NCBI RefSeq assembly: GCF_010672455.1 | Contig: NZ_JAAHGO010000025.1 | Span: 1 to 64,000, forward strand | DNA: 64,000 nucleotides | Source: Okeania sp. SIO2C9 | GTDB taxonomy: Bacteria > Cyanobacteriota > Cyanobacteriia > Cyanobacteriales > Microcoleaceae | Reading direction: 5' to 3' | Part shown: positions 1 to 9,064 of the stretch, one piece after another | Layout of the letters: each line of letters begins with the position of its first letter | Numbering within the stretch: the first letter of the stretch is position 1 | Notes under the pieces: model-generated | What the model was told of the DNA's origin: nothing | The model's database searches: none | The model's input: the letters and a program-made list of their open reading frames with translations, nothing else | Position numbers and translations under genes: made by a program

Positions 1-112
1 CTCCCTGGTTCACCAACAATAGTTGTGCCACTCACTTTTTTATGTTCTATCTATTAATTTGTTGGCTAAAATTTTGATTATCGTTCATGTATCTTTTCGT
101 ACTACATTGTGA

Positions 113-424
113 AGTGCGGAATGTGGGATTAATAGTCAGTCAATTAAGTTAGTAATTGAAGTTGTCAGTAGCAATTGGAGCGATGATTATGCTCTCAAAC
201 TAGATGCTTATGAAATTATGGGCATTAAAGAATATTGGATTGTGGATTATTTGGGATTAGGAGGAAGAAAATTTATCGGTTATCCCAAACAACCAACTTT
301 TACTGTTAATATTCTAGAAAATGGAGAGTATAAATCTACTCAATTTAAGGACAAACAGCTCATTCAGTCTTCTATTTTTCCGGAATTAAAATTGACTGTG
401 GAGCAAATTTTTCTAGCAGAATAA
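113..424 (+). pseudogene. Uma2-family endonuclease-like protein, 3' fragment
   Basis: Only the C-terminal part of a Uma2 (DUF820) protein remains. The frame is open from just after a stop near 112 and reads through SIKLVIEVVSSNW, then EYWIVDY, KQPTFTV and a final SSIFPELKLTVEQIF. The complete Uma2 gene at 48531-49139 has the equivalent TIKLVAEVVSTNW, EYWIIDF, KQPTFTI and YSDLFPNLKLRLDEV in the same order, so homology begins upstream of the first ATG (218). The N-terminal half, with part of the PD-(D/E)XK-like core, is missing. Uma2 proteins are strongly expanded in cyanobacteria and their role is poorly known. A family C repeat starts two bases after the stop. Fragment status is clear; function is not expected. 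Confidence 0.75.
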
Positions 425-425
425 T

Positions 426-767
426 GTAAGCATTCAGCCGTCAGCTATCAGCTATCAGCTATCAGGTATTGTTTTTAGTTTTAGATAAAAGCTTTACTAA
501 TTGAGTCAGAATTAAATCTTACTACAAAAACTGTCTAAAACAGTCTATTTTCATTAAAACCCTGTCCTTTTTCTGAGAGCTGATAGCTAATAATATACAA
601 TCCGGTTATATAGTATATGTTCATAATTGGTGTCTACACTTCAATCTCCCCATCTCCCCATCTCCCCATCTCCCCATCTCCCCATCTCCCCATCTCCCTA
701 CGATACAATAACTATTCAACCGGATTCTATATAACTTTTTGCGCAGCATTCCGTAGGAAATGCTTAC
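426..767. repeat. Family C inverted-end repeat, interrupted by a family G element
   Basis: Left end GTAAGCATTCAGC, right end GGAAATGCTTAC. The same ends bound 51704-51907 and 61858-62037. The left part carries iterated AGCTATC units. A family G element (594-735) sits inside, and the right end carries the small palindrome GCATTCCGTAGGAAATGC. No coding content is seen. This explains most of the gap between the Uma2 fragment and the next gene. Confidence 0.7.
594..735. repeat. Family G inverted-end repeat with octamer tandem core
   Basis: Ends match as ATATACAATCCGGTT on the left and, read in reverse, ATATAGAATCCGGTT on the right. The centre is a run of the octamer ATCTCCCC (about 645-705). A second copy lies at 52733-52880 in the opposite orientation, with the same ends in degraded form and a GGGAGATG run. 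It is nested within a family C element. Confidence 0.65.
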
Positions 768-985
768 AGAATAATACCAAATAGTTTTCAACTAAAATCC
801 TTGGAAAGATTCGTCCAAGATTATCTCTATAGATATTGCTTGATGAAAAGTCAATTATTGAGTTGTTTGAGAAGGAAAAATTAAGAAAATATTAGAGAAA
901 AAGGTCTTCATCTGAGGGAAAGGTAAAAATGTTATGAAAAGTTCCTTTTGAAAAGCACCCAATATAAGGATAAACGAAGAGACAA

Positions 986-1309
986 ATGGAAAGATTGTGG
1001 AAAATTATCGCAGGAATCATGCTGGTCGCATTGGTTTTTTTCGGTACGATGCTGGCAAATGTAACTTCAGCTCTTGCAGACGATATGGGGCCATTGTCCC
1101 CTGATGTATTTATCCGAGGGCGAGGACTTGCTGTTACCGATGTTTATGGCCCAGAAGAATGTTCTAACTTATGTGAAAATGATTCTGAGTGTATAGCAGT
1201 GAATTGGTTTCGACCTACATCAACTTGTACGGAGTTAATGGCTTACTTTTCAGCAGAAGTAAATCCAGACTACATTTCTGCATTAAAACCCCAAGGTTAC
1301 AGTGACTAA
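986..1309 (+). CDS. Small secreted PAN/apple-like domain protein
   Basis: 107 residues. A hydrophobic N-terminus (residues about 7-25) ending ALA-D is a good type I signal peptide, so the mature protein of about 75 residues should be exported. The mature part has a cysteine pattern (ECSNLC, then SECIAVNW, then TCTELM) with the acidic and tryptophan residues typical of short PAN/apple domains, which bind proteins or carbohydrates. The match is to the PAN_1/PAN_4 style by eye, not by a search. The gene is isolated, with repeat-rich flanks on both sides. The start is the only ATG before the signal peptide, with AAGAGA upstream. No partner gene is evident. Confidence 0.6.
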   Translation: MERLWKIIAGIMLVALVFFGTMLANVTSALADDMGPLSPDVFIRGRGLAVTDVYGPEECSNLCENDSECIAVNWFRPTSTCTELMAYFSAEVNPDYISALKPQGYSD

Positions 1310-1324
1310 TCGCAATCTGGGGTT

Positions 1325-1594
1325 GTTGACATCCTCCCAACGCTGCTCTACGAGACAGCGCGGGATTCCTAACCATCGCGCTCTTAGATCTTTCTGCTGC
1401 CTCTTGCAGAGGAGCTGCGCTAACAATGCACCAGCCTCCAAGGTCGATCCTCTTTTCGGTCTAAAGGCGCGCTCCACAGACTGACACTGCTAGCCCAGCA
1501 GCCATATTTCTAAGTCTAACACACTATTGACGAAACCGCAAAATTGATTGGTTTTCATCCCGACGCTCCCCTTCGGGAGAGCGCGGGTCTTCAA
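1325..1594. mobile_element. Remnant of IS200/IS605-type element ends (non-coding)
   Basis: Two GC-rich stem-loops stand out from AT-rich surroundings. One lies at about 1329-1362 (GACATCCTCCCAACGCTGC, then AGACAGCGCGGG). The other is at 1558-1592 (CGACGCTCCC, loop, GGGAGAGCGCGGGTCTTC). The second stem-loop recurs in inverse orientation at 63903-63942. Such stems resemble the ends and guide-RNA regions of TnpB-type elements, but no tnpA or tnpB is left here. Short open frames on both strands look spurious. The assignment to IS605 ends is inference. Confidence 0.4.
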
Positions 1595-1631
1595 CCAACG
1601 TTGAGATAAATTAGGGTATAATATTAATCTT

Positions 1632-1725
1632 ACAGGACTTACGCAGTACCGCTATATATAGAGTATAACTTCGTAATTATTCTAGATACAATCACTATAA
1701 TTAGTGCTGTTGAGTAAGTCCTGTC
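1632..1725. repeat. Family A inverted-end repeat (about 94 bp)
   Basis: Starts ACAGGACTTACGCA and ends GAGTAAGTCCTGT. Further copies with the same ends are at 22938-23049, 49221-49335 and 50502-50595. It has no coding content and a size and structure typical of a non-autonomous miniature element. The following 1726-1790 carries a piece of another repeat, TTAGGAGTCAACCCACCCC, also found at 14880 and, inverted, near 20690. Confidence 0.7.
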
Positions 1726-1729
1726 TTAA

Positions 1730-2287
1730 TTACTTAGGAGTCAACCCACCCCTAACTCCTCCCAGGAGAGCTATCCCTGATAAGGAACTCCTGAAAAGCT
1801 TGTGGGGAGCAGGGGAGAAGGGAGAAATAGTCAATAAAGCTTGGCAAAACTACTTAACTTATCCAAATAAATGTGCTTTTAAATACATTTTTTCTCAGGA
1901 AAAAGCCTTTTGAAGGCTTATACATAATTTATATGTTTTGTCAAGTTTTATGTGAAGTAAAGATGTTTATAAAGCATAGCCCAGGAGGGGGAGAACGGAG
2001 TCAGGAGGGAAGAAAGAAGAAGAAATAAGGAATAGAAGGAGAAAGTTTTTTGTTGACTGGCGCACAACGCACGTTAACGCGGAGTGCGCAACGGAGTTCT
2101 ATCCCGCTCTTATCTGGAATGATATCATACCTCAAATCACCAACGCCTGCAATCTTAGACCCACTTTACAACTTCGTTAACGCTAGGCGAAATCTTTGCG
2201 TAGCATGACTTTCCGTATTTCATATTACGACCAAGAAAACTAGCTGTTTGCGGAGTATTCCGGCAGGGAAATGCTAAAAGCTGATAG
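1730..2287. other. Intergenic, repeat fragments only
   Basis: Contains a fragment of the TTAGGAGTCAACC repeat, a purine-rich low-complexity stretch (about 1980-2050) and, at about 2245-2290, a degraded small palindrome (GCGGAGTATTCCGG, then GGGAAATGC) next to AGCTGATAGCT. The frame at 1704-1913 looks spurious because its first part is the repeat. No gene is supported here. Confidence 0.5.
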
Positions 2288-4027
2288 CTAGTTAACTATT
2301 TGAGTTTGATTCAACAAAAAAGCTTTAGCAGTTTCAGTATCAAATGCCCAAGCTTTAACTTTAACTCTTCCTTGAGGAATTTCTTCAACAGTAAAAGACT
2401 TTTGCCAACCTGAATCTAAATAACTTGAATTATCAAAATATTCCCTGACACTAGGTCTCGGCATTCTCTGATTAATTAACTTAAATATTATGTCTTCTCC
2501 CTCGGTATTTTCATAAGTTAAAATCACACCATCAGCAACTTCATTTCTTTCCGGTAAAATTGCCCAACCATTAGCAACATAAGTCCCATAGTCAATTTTA
2601 TTAACTGTATCAAAATAACCATAAATTACATCTGTTTCTGTCTCTCCAGCAATATCTTGAATATTCTTACTCTTAATTAAACCCGGTTGCAAAAAACCTA
2701 ATTTATCTAAAATATTAGCTGTCTTTCTCAGAGGTTCTGGATTTCTTTTGGTCACCAAACATTCATTTTGCAGAATTACATTTATCATTAACAAACAAGC
2801 CTTACTTTGTAATAAAATTACTCGGCGATCGCTCATCCTCTCTACAGCATTAATTGTAGTATTAATATGCAAGAATACAAAAACACTAACCAAAAAGTAT
2901 GAACTATATTTAATCAACTTTTTCTGAGGCAATTTATGAATATTTAACTGCAAAAAAATAGCCAACAAATAAACCAAAGAAACCATCAAATATAAAGAAA
3001 AAGCCGTATATCTTGGAGCCAAAGATTGTTCGACACCAAAACCAACTCTACCTACAGCAGTTACAGCACCACTAATAATTCCATAAACCCCAATTATTAG
3101 CCAGCCAATTAAACGATGTAACAATAAAAAATCTGTTTTAACTAACCAAAAAAATTTCCAACCTAAAAACAGCCAAAAACCAAATACCAAACCTCCAACT
3201 ATTGTCGCCACAGTTAAATTTTCAAATCCTAAAGGAGCGCCTAAAAAAGCTAAAAAATAATGAACTGTCTCAACTGGGTGAGCTATAGCAGATAAAAAAC
3301 TCGGATGTTTATCGGGCTTTTGATAATCATAAAAATATACGACTAAATTAGCAACTAAACCCAACAACCCACCGATAATTATCCAAATATTCTTAGTAAA
3401 AACTTCCTCAAATTTTCCAGAAGCTAAAATTGTCAATGCTGGAAAAACTAATACCCAAGTTAACATTCCATTGGCATAAGAAAAAGTGCTAACCGCACAG
3501 AGACAAAAACAAATAATAAACTTAGTTCTTAAACTCAGTTTTTTCTGGGCAATAACCAAACAACCAGTCAAACAAGCAATAGGGATATAAACCACAATTT
3601 GAATTCCCCAAAGCCAATTTTCATATTGGGCAGGAGAAAAAATTAGTAAATTAGAAATTGCCAAGAGCAAAAGTTGAGTAAAAAGACTAGCCCTAACAGT
3701 CAACCTATTTAAACAATAAATATTGAAAGAAACAACACAAGTCAACAGAAATATCACCAACATTTCATATCTGACATCCCAATTAGTCAAATAAGCTAAA
3801 CCGATAAAAATTAGCCTGGGAAAAAATTTTCTACTTTCATGGAATTGAGCAAATAAATCGCTAAAAGATAAATTTCCAGCATAGATTTTCTCAAACATTA
3901 CTGCTAGAGGCCATTGGTCAGAAAAAGGAAAATTTACACTATATTTTAGGATGCAAATTCCCATGAATAAAACTGGCAAAAAAATCAGACATAAAATAGG
4001 AATTTGTTGGCGCGTTAACTGCTGCAT
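2288..4027 (-). CDS. Multi-pass membrane protein, GT-C-like topology
   Basis: 579 residues, hydrophobic over roughly residues 8-410 with about ten transmembrane segments, then a soluble C-terminal domain of about 160 residues. The first external loop reads FPFSDQW and is followed by ESRKFFPRL. An acidic residue in the first long periplasmic loop is a hallmark of GT-C glycosyltransferases that use lipid-linked sugars. The family itself was not recognised, so glycosyl transfer is a structural guess. The C-terminal domain (about 440-579) contains YGYFDTVNK and WAILPERNEV and may face the periplasm. It is a single gene with no operon partner. A flippase-like or polymer-assembly role is equally possible. 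Confidence 0.55.
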   Translation of the reverse strand: MQQLTRQQIPILCLIFLPVLFMGICILKYSVNFPFSDQWPLAVMFEKIYAGNLSFSDLFAQFHESRKFFPRLIFIGLAYLTNWDVRYEMLVIFLLTCVVSFNIYCLNRLTVRASLFTQLLLLAISNLLIFSPAQYENWLWGIQIVVYIPIACLTGCLVIAQKKLSLRTKFIICFCLCAVSTFSYANGMLTWVLVFPALTILASGKFEEVFTKNIWIIIGGLLGLVANLVVYFYDYQKPDKHPSFLSAIAHPVETVHYFLAFLGAPLGFENLTVATIVGGLVFGFWLFLGWKFFWLVKTDFLLLHRLIGWLIIGVYGIISGAVTAVGRVGFGVEQSLAPRYTAFSLYLMVSLVYLLAIFLQLNIHKLPQKKLIKYSSYFLVSVFVFLHINTTINAVERMSDRRVILLQSKACLLMINVILQNECLVTKRNPEPLRKTANILDKLGFLQPGLIKSKNIQDIAGETETDVIYGYFDTVNKIDYGTYVANGWAILPERNEVADGVILTYENTEGEDIIFKLINQRMPRPSVREYFDNSSYLDSGWQKSFTVEEIPQGRVKVKAWAFDTETAKAFLLNQTQIVN

Positions 4028-4239
4028 AGACTAGAAATATTTTAATTGATGACTATACTCAAGAGCTTTTCAAGTTTAATAAACTCCAGGTATAACAGAT
4101 AATATTAGATAATTTTCAGACGAAACAAAGGAAAAATGTATTTATAGAACCCCTGAGTGGGATCTTTTAGGAATAAAGTTATACTAATGAGCGATATAGC
4201 TGCCGCTAGGCTCCGCCAACGCCAACTAGCATGAGAAAA

Positions 4240-5149
4240 TGCCAGCCTTCAAGCAGTTTAACAGACAAAGAATAGGTTCTGATCGAACCACTACTACCTA
4301 AGAAGAAGAAAACTCGGCCACAAAAATGGAGCAACAGAGAAATCTTAGATGGTATCTTGTATCAACTTAAGAATGGTTGTAACTGGTGTAACTTACCCTG
4401 TATACTTACCTCCTTATTCAACAGTATTTTGGCAGCTACATTCAGTGGCGAGCATCAGGGAGAATTGAGAAGGTTAGAGATGTATTGCATTCTCAAGTAT
4501 ATCAACAGGTAAAAAAAGCCAGATGGACAACTTTAATCATCATTGATTCACTTATCTGTAAAAAATACCTGTAATGCTAGTATCAAGTCAATCATGATTT
4601 TGTTTTTACAAATCCACGAACGGAATTAAGCGACATAAGCGCGTTAGATAGTCTCGGTTTTCCTTCTTGCTCCGTCCTTACTCTGAGGAAACCTCAGAGC
4701 GGGCAGTGCGCTTTTTTTACTTATTGCAGCAAAGCCAATGTATCTGACGATCAGGGATGAATAGAAATGTTGTCAGATAACATTGATTACTTCAAGTCCA
4801 AACCTTTTAACCCATACCAAAATTACTATTTTACTTGACAGGTTTCAACAATTAATAATGAATAATGAATAATGAATAATTACCTTTCCTTGAAAAGAAG
4901 AGGATTGACAAATTCATGAAAATTTTTCTTCACAGGAGTCGATTGGATATGGCGAGGAGACCTCGCCATCCCTCGACCGCTTATTATCCCCTTAAAAGGG
5001 GAGGCGCATACCCACAATTTTTCGGTAAAAGCTTGACCAAAAATTTTGTTTGCGCAGCATTCCGCAGGAAAAGGATTCTTAAAAAGACTACAGCTAAGAT
5101 TAATCAGTGTTTGATCCGATTGATGCTTGAGAGATTGGCGATCGCATAG
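4240..5149 (+). pseudogene. IS5-family transposase, fragmented
   Basis: Recognisable blocks in order. First, SSLTDKE, a stop, then VLIEPLLPKKK, KWSNREILDGILYQLKNGC and NWCNLP, the usual N-terminal DUF4096 segment. Next comes PPYSTVFWQ in a shifted frame, then WTTLIIIDS at the first DDE aspartate region. From about 4737 follows NVSDDQG, a stop, then IEMLSDNIDYFKSK, corresponding to the 'taNvsDrqG' region of IS5 transposases. Finally, after the inserted repeat, KINQCLIRLMLERLAIA resembles the C-terminus. About 4600-4735 is unrelated insert sequence. Several stops and frameshifts make it non-functional. Confidence 0.7.
4857..5028. repeat. Family F repeat nested in the IS5 remnant
   Basis: Begins with iterated AATAATG, followed by TTACCTTTCCTTGAAAAG, and ends CACAATTTTTCGGTAA. 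It contains CCCCTTAAAAGGGG. Other copies are at 15757-15960 and 61476-61602 (inverse). The open frames overlapping it on both strands are artefacts of the repeat. Confidence 0.7.
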
Positions 5150-5255
5150 ATACCACTCAGGGGTTCTATAGCATGGTATGCTGACGCGAGGCCGCACCAC
5201 TGTTCCCTGTTCCCTGCTATAAATAAAATGGTAAATAAATAATCTGGTTTGATAA

Positions 5256-6242
5256 ATGTTCTTATATTACCTATTGGGATTTCTACTTTTACTTTTGGTG
5301 CTAGGTATTGCGCTTTATTTTCTCACCCCTCGCAGTTATGAGTCGTCTGAGACGGTAGCTAATTCCTACGATGAATGGACTCAAGACGGTATCCTAGAAT
5401 TTTACTGGGGCGAACACATTCACTTGGGTCACTATGGTTCGCCACCACAGAAAAAAGATTTTTTGACTGCCAAGTCTGACTTTGTCCATGAAATGGTGAA
5501 ATGGGGAGGGTTGGATAAACTATCTCGCAATACTACCGTTTTAGATGTAGGTTGTGGCATTGGCGGCAGCACCCGTATTCTAGCAAAAGATTATGGGTTT
5601 GACGTTACAGGAATTACGATTAGTCCTAAACAAGTACAACGTGCTCAGGAATTAACCTCGGAAGGAGTTGATGCTAAATTTCAGGTGGATGATGCTCTAG
5701 CACTTTCTTTTCCAGATAATAGTTTTGACGTAGTTTGGTCGATTGAAGCAGGACCTCACATGCCAGATAAAGCTAAATATGCTGAAGAAATGATGCGGGT
5801 ATTAAAACCTGGTGGAATATTGGTTGTAGCTGACTGGAATCAGCGAGATGATCGTCAAAAACCACTCAATTTCTGGGAAAAACCTGTAATGAAACAGTTA
5901 TTAGAGCAGTGGTCTCATCCTGCTTTTTCTAGTATTGAGGGTTTTTCGGAACTGATAGCAGAAACTGGATTAGTTGAAGGGGAAGTAGTAACAGCAGATT
6001 GGACACAGGAAACTATTCCTTCTTGGTTGGATTCTATTTGGCAAGGTGTAATTAGACCTCAAGGAATGATTCGCTTTGGTTTATCAGGGATAATTAAGTC
6101 TATACGAGAAGTACCTACCTTGTTACTGATGCGTCTAGCATTCGGGAGTGGTCTTTGTCGTTTCGGAATGTTCCGCGCGGTCAAGGTTAGTTCAATATTA
6201 TCATCAACAGAAAATACTCAAGCTGAAGTAGTTAAAATGTAA
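5256..6242 (+). CDS. MPBQ/MSBQ methyltransferase (tocopherol/plastoquinone pathway)
   Basis: 328 residues. An N-terminal membrane anchor (about 2-24) is followed by a class I SAM-dependent methyltransferase domain with motif I VLDVGCGIGGSTR, ILAKDYGFDVTGITIS, and FDVVWSIEAGPHMPDK before MRVLKPGGILVVADW. The whole chain closely resembles the Synechocystis Sll0418 type as I recall it (HIHLGHYG, NFWEKPVMKQLL, TADWT, IREVPTLLLMRLAFG). That enzyme methylates 2-methyl-6-phytyl- and 2-methyl-6-solanesyl-1,4-benzoquinol, giving precursors of tocopherols and plastoquinone at the membrane. Gamma-tocopherol methyltransferase is the related alternative, but the N-terminal anchor and C-terminal signature favour MPBQ/MSBQ. 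The gene is monocistronic, between an IS5 remnant and a family B repeat. Confidence 0.88.
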   Translation: MFLYYLLGFLLLLLVLGIALYFLTPRSYESSETVANSYDEWTQDGILEFYWGEHIHLGHYGSPPQKKDFLTAKSDFVHEMVKWGGLDKLSRNTTVLDVGCGIGGSTRILAKDYGFDVTGITISPKQVQRAQELTSEGVDAKFQVDDALALSFPDNSFDVVWSIEAGPHMPDKAKYAEEMMRVLKPGGILVVADWNQRDDRQKPLNFWEKPVMKQLLEQWSHPAFSSIEGFSELIAETGLVEGEVVTADWTQETIPSWLDSIWQGVIRPQGMIRFGLSGIIKSIREVPTLLLMRLAFGSGLCRFGMFRAVKVSSILSSTENTQAEVVKM

Positions 6243-6289
6243 TATTTGTCGGTATCTTTGACAGATTTGGGAAGTTAGTTACTGGGAGT

Positions 6290-6448
6290 AATATCAAATC
6301 TGGTAGCATTGGTCTAATTAGATTCATAGTGTGGAGACCCACCCCTAACCCCTCCGGTGGAGGGAAAGATGGGGAGATAGAGAAAGATTTAGCAATGGCG
6401 CTTTAATGGAACATTTTTTTATACCGAACCCAAGCGGATTTGATATCA
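6290..6448. repeat. Family B inverted-end repeat
   Basis: Left end ATATCAAATCTGGTAGCAT and right end CGGATTTGATATCA. The same ends bound 20502-20653, 39469-39609 and, as a variant, 38193-38344. The core includes CACCCCTAACCCCTCC. It is followed at 6484-6528 by a TTCCTTC-type tandem run. This fills the gap between the methyltransferase and the convergent OLD gene. Confidence 0.7.
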
Positions 6449-6619
6449 AAAGCTTAAAACTCAGACAACGCAAGATTTTTCTGTCTTCCTTCTTCCTTCT
6501 TCCCTCTTCCTTCTTCCTTCTTCCTTCTGCTTTGGAATCGGAAAACTTAACTGTTTCGCAATGAAAAATAAATCACAAATTTTGGTTGACTAATAGATTT
6601 TAATTGAGATATTTAAGAT

Positions 6620-8830
6620 TTAATTACTACTACCGATTTCTTTGATAATTTCGCAAATTTCTGAATCAATTTTGTCTTTATCCATTAAAGCTGCCATACG
6701 AGAAGCATCTTTTTTTTTGTTAAAGCGAACATTATATATCTGACAAACTTGATCGAGTAATAAGTCACCAGGAACTATATCCAGCTTTTTATAATTCCAG
6801 TTTTTCTCAACTTTAGATAAGATTTTATTGTAAATATTTTCTGTATCTTTCTTACTTTCTTCTAGCTTTTTAAGATTACTGTTAATTTCTAAATTTATTC
6901 TTTCAACAATTGTATTGGTATCCGAGTATTTTAATAAGCTTTGTTCAGAGAGATAAATTAGCTTAGGTAGTTTTTTAATTATCCTTTTATCAATCGAAAG
7001 TTGTTTTAATTTTTCTGCACATTCTTCTATTTTATTGGAAATTTCATCTATTTCCGGTATTTCCGGCAAATCATCTTTTGTTTTTCCTTCCAATTCTTTT
7101 TTTGACTGAATAAACTTTCTGATTGTACTAGGACAAATCAAGTAATTTTCTATTTCCCTCTTACTGAGAACTTTTAATTTTGCGTTATTTCCTAAAAGAC
7201 TTTGTAACTTACTAACCTCTGAATCTTCTTTTTCATCTCTATCTAATAAAAACCACATTTTGACTTGACGTTTAGTCAGAAAAGATAAAGTTGTTTCTGT
7301 GGCAAAATGTGCAAAATTTCTTACCCCACTCATAATCACAAAACCTACATTAGCTTGACTAAAATTAACGCCTAGTTTAGATGCCCATTCCCGAATCACA
7401 TCTTCATCAGATTTACCTTCAACAAATACCAGGCGATCGAACATAAATAAGGAACTAAGTCTAATACCAAGTTCTTGAGGTATTTTAGTTTCTGCCTCTT
7501 GAATATCTAACTTTTGAATTTGAGTTGAATCTGGTTTAGATACTAAATAAACATTTTGCATTTCACCAGTATCTAAAAAATTTGTAGAGTGAGTTGTTAA
7601 AAGAATTTGACAGCGAGAACTAATACCTTTTAAATAGCGCATCATACTTATTTCAAGAGCGGGATGAAGATGAACTTCTGGTTCTTCAATCAGCAAAATA
7701 TTAGGTTGTTTAGACTCAAAATCAAAGACTAATCTTAAAGCTTCTCTAATTCCAGACCCATTGACTTCTACTAGAAAATTATCAACATCTAACTCTGGAC
7801 CATGTTCTCCTTGAAAGGCATCAATTTCAATTCCCAATAGAGAAGAAAAAACATCTTGAATATTAGTGAATTTTTCTGTAAAACCTCTTGTATTTTTCAA
7901 TTTTAAAAAACTCTGAGCATCATGCTGGTTTATAGGTCTACGTTGCTCTTTTAAATGAATTACTTTCAGTTTTGATACTAGATTGATAACTAAAGATTCT
8001 TCTTCCATTAAAAGCTTTCGTATATTTTTTGGTGCTTCTTCTTTAAGCTCATTTAAATATTTTATAGTTGATTCTATAAATTGTTCGTAACTTTGTGATT
8101 CTTGGTAAAAATTTTCAATTTTCGATATGATAATATTTGATTTACTTATATAGTCTTGAAAAAAACCTTTACTAAATTCATCAAAAGAATCATCAGTAAT
8201 ATCTTTATATTTACAATTTTCACTCCATGTTTTGCTTGCTCTTGTTATGATTTTATTTATTTGATTAACGCCTGAAAGTTGCTTATTATTCTCCACTAAT
8301 TGCTGATATACTTCCGTTGCTGCACCATCATCAATATTTAATATAACAGTTTCATCACGATAATCTATATCATCAACACAATTTCCACTTAGCTTAATTT
8401 GAGTTACTAAACTAAAACTTTCGGGAGGAGGAAAAATTTTTAAAGTCACTAAAAGCTGTTGAATATATTCAATATTGCCTACAGCATTTTTCATTTGTGG
8501 TGCTTCATTAATAACTTTCATTAAATCTTTTTTATCACTGGATTCAAGTCCGAAAATCACTACAATTTCTATAGGTGAATCAGTTTCTTTATTGAAAAAA
8601 TCTATTTCTTTTTTGAGGGTATAATCAAGTGTAATTATCTTGCCATCCTTAGCATCTTTAAGATTTTTCAACAAGGTATTAATTTCTACAAAAAAAGTAT
8701 CAATAGCTAATAGGATGCTAGACTTACCAGAATTATTTTTACCTATGAAAACATTAAAATCACCACAATCTTTAAGCTCAACTTCTTCAATACTGCGAAG
8801 TCTTTTAATCTTAACGGAATGAAGCCTCAT
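6620..8830 (-). CDS. OLD-family ATP-dependent nuclease (AAA ATPase plus TOPRIM)
   Basis: 736 residues. N-terminal ABC/SMC-like ATPase with Walker A GKNNSGKSS (about 31-39), a long insertion, then Walker B LLIEEPEVHLHP and switch histidine LLTTHST. A C-terminal TOPRIM domain follows with FVEGKSDEDVI and LLDRDEKED, the conserved Glu and the DxD. This is the layout of OLD (overcoming lysogenization defect) nucleases, which couple ATPase dimerisation to metal-dependent DNA cleavage and occur in several phage-defence systems (for example GajA of Gabija). No GajB-like helicase or other partner lies next to it, so it reads as a stand-alone class 1 OLD. The region after TOPRIM (about 560-736) is Lys/Glu-rich and probably helical. 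Start at ATG 8830; there is no other upstream Met. Confidence 0.85.
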   Translation of the reverse strand: MRLHSVKIKRLRSIEEVELKDCGDFNVFIGKNNSGKSSILLAIDTFFVEINTLLKNLKDAKDGKIITLDYTLKKEIDFFNKETDSPIEIVVIFGLESSDKKDLMKVINEAPQMKNAVGNIEYIQQLLVTLKIFPPPESFSLVTQIKLSGNCVDDIDYRDETVILNIDDGAATEVYQQLVENNKQLSGVNQINKIITRASKTWSENCKYKDITDDSFDEFSKGFFQDYISKSNIIISKIENFYQESQSYEQFIESTIKYLNELKEEAPKNIRKLLMEEESLVINLVSKLKVIHLKEQRRPINQHDAQSFLKLKNTRGFTEKFTNIQDVFSSLLGIEIDAFQGEHGPELDVDNFLVEVNGSGIREALRLVFDFESKQPNILLIEEPEVHLHPALEISMMRYLKGISSRCQILLTTHSTNFLDTGEMQNVYLVSKPDSTQIQKLDIQEAETKIPQELGIRLSSLFMFDRLVFVEGKSDEDVIREWASKLGVNFSQANVGFVIMSGVRNFAHFATETTLSFLTKRQVKMWFLLDRDEKEDSEVSKLQSLLGNNAKLKVLSKREIENYLICPSTIRKFIQSKKELEGKTKDDLPEIPEIDEISNKIEECAEKLKQLSIDKRIIKKLPKLIYLSEQSLLKYSDTNTIVERINLEINSNLKKLEESKKDTENIYNKILSKVEKNWNYKKLDIVPGDLLLDQVCQIYNVRFNKKKDASRMAALMDKDKIDSEICEIIKEIGSSN

Positions 8831-8961
8831 TATTTTTTTCCTGAATACTAATCAATAACTGAATTATATATGTTTATAATTGCTAAAAATCGCAAACCAT
8901 TATTTTTCTCTAGAACATAATTTATTAAATACTTGTTCCGTGGAGGCTAGTAATGAAATCA

Positions 8962-9040
8962 TTAGACATATCCAGAAAAGAGGGAGTAGGGGAAAAGAAT
9001 GGATGATTTGTGTCCGATAATTGATTTAGTCCCTTAATAT
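8962..9040. repeat. Family D repeat, one end recognisable
   Basis: TTAGACATATCCAGAAAAGAGG, then a GTCCGATAATTGATTT-like segment, matches the element at 57676-57772 (TTAGACATCTCCGGAAAAG, then CCATAATTGATTT). The right inverted end is not clear here. No gene is visible in 8831-9064. Confidence 0.5.
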
Positions 9041-9064
9041 TTACTTCATAAATCAGCTATAAGT

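Larger units (their letters stand above)
4143..5170. mobile_element. Decayed IS5-type insertion sequence with intact 18-bp inverted ends
   Basis: TATAGAACCCCTGAGTGG at 4143-4160 is matched exactly, inverted, by CCACTCAGGGGTTCTATA at 5153-5170. Between them lie pieces of one IS5-family transposase in the same direction and order, interrupted by stops, frameshifts and a family F repeat (4857-5028). The length of about 1 kb fits IS5. No clear target duplication was identified. The ends are better preserved than the gene. Confidence 0.7.

Noticed and set aside
1302-1484. Short overlapping frames on both strands after the PAN-like gene
   Set aside because: They cover GC-rich hairpins and have no start signals or protein character.
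4880-5200. Frames of 77 and 106 residues on opposite strands
   Set aside because: They lie across the family F repeat and the decayed transposase; only the final KINQCLIRLMLERLAIA piece is meaningful.
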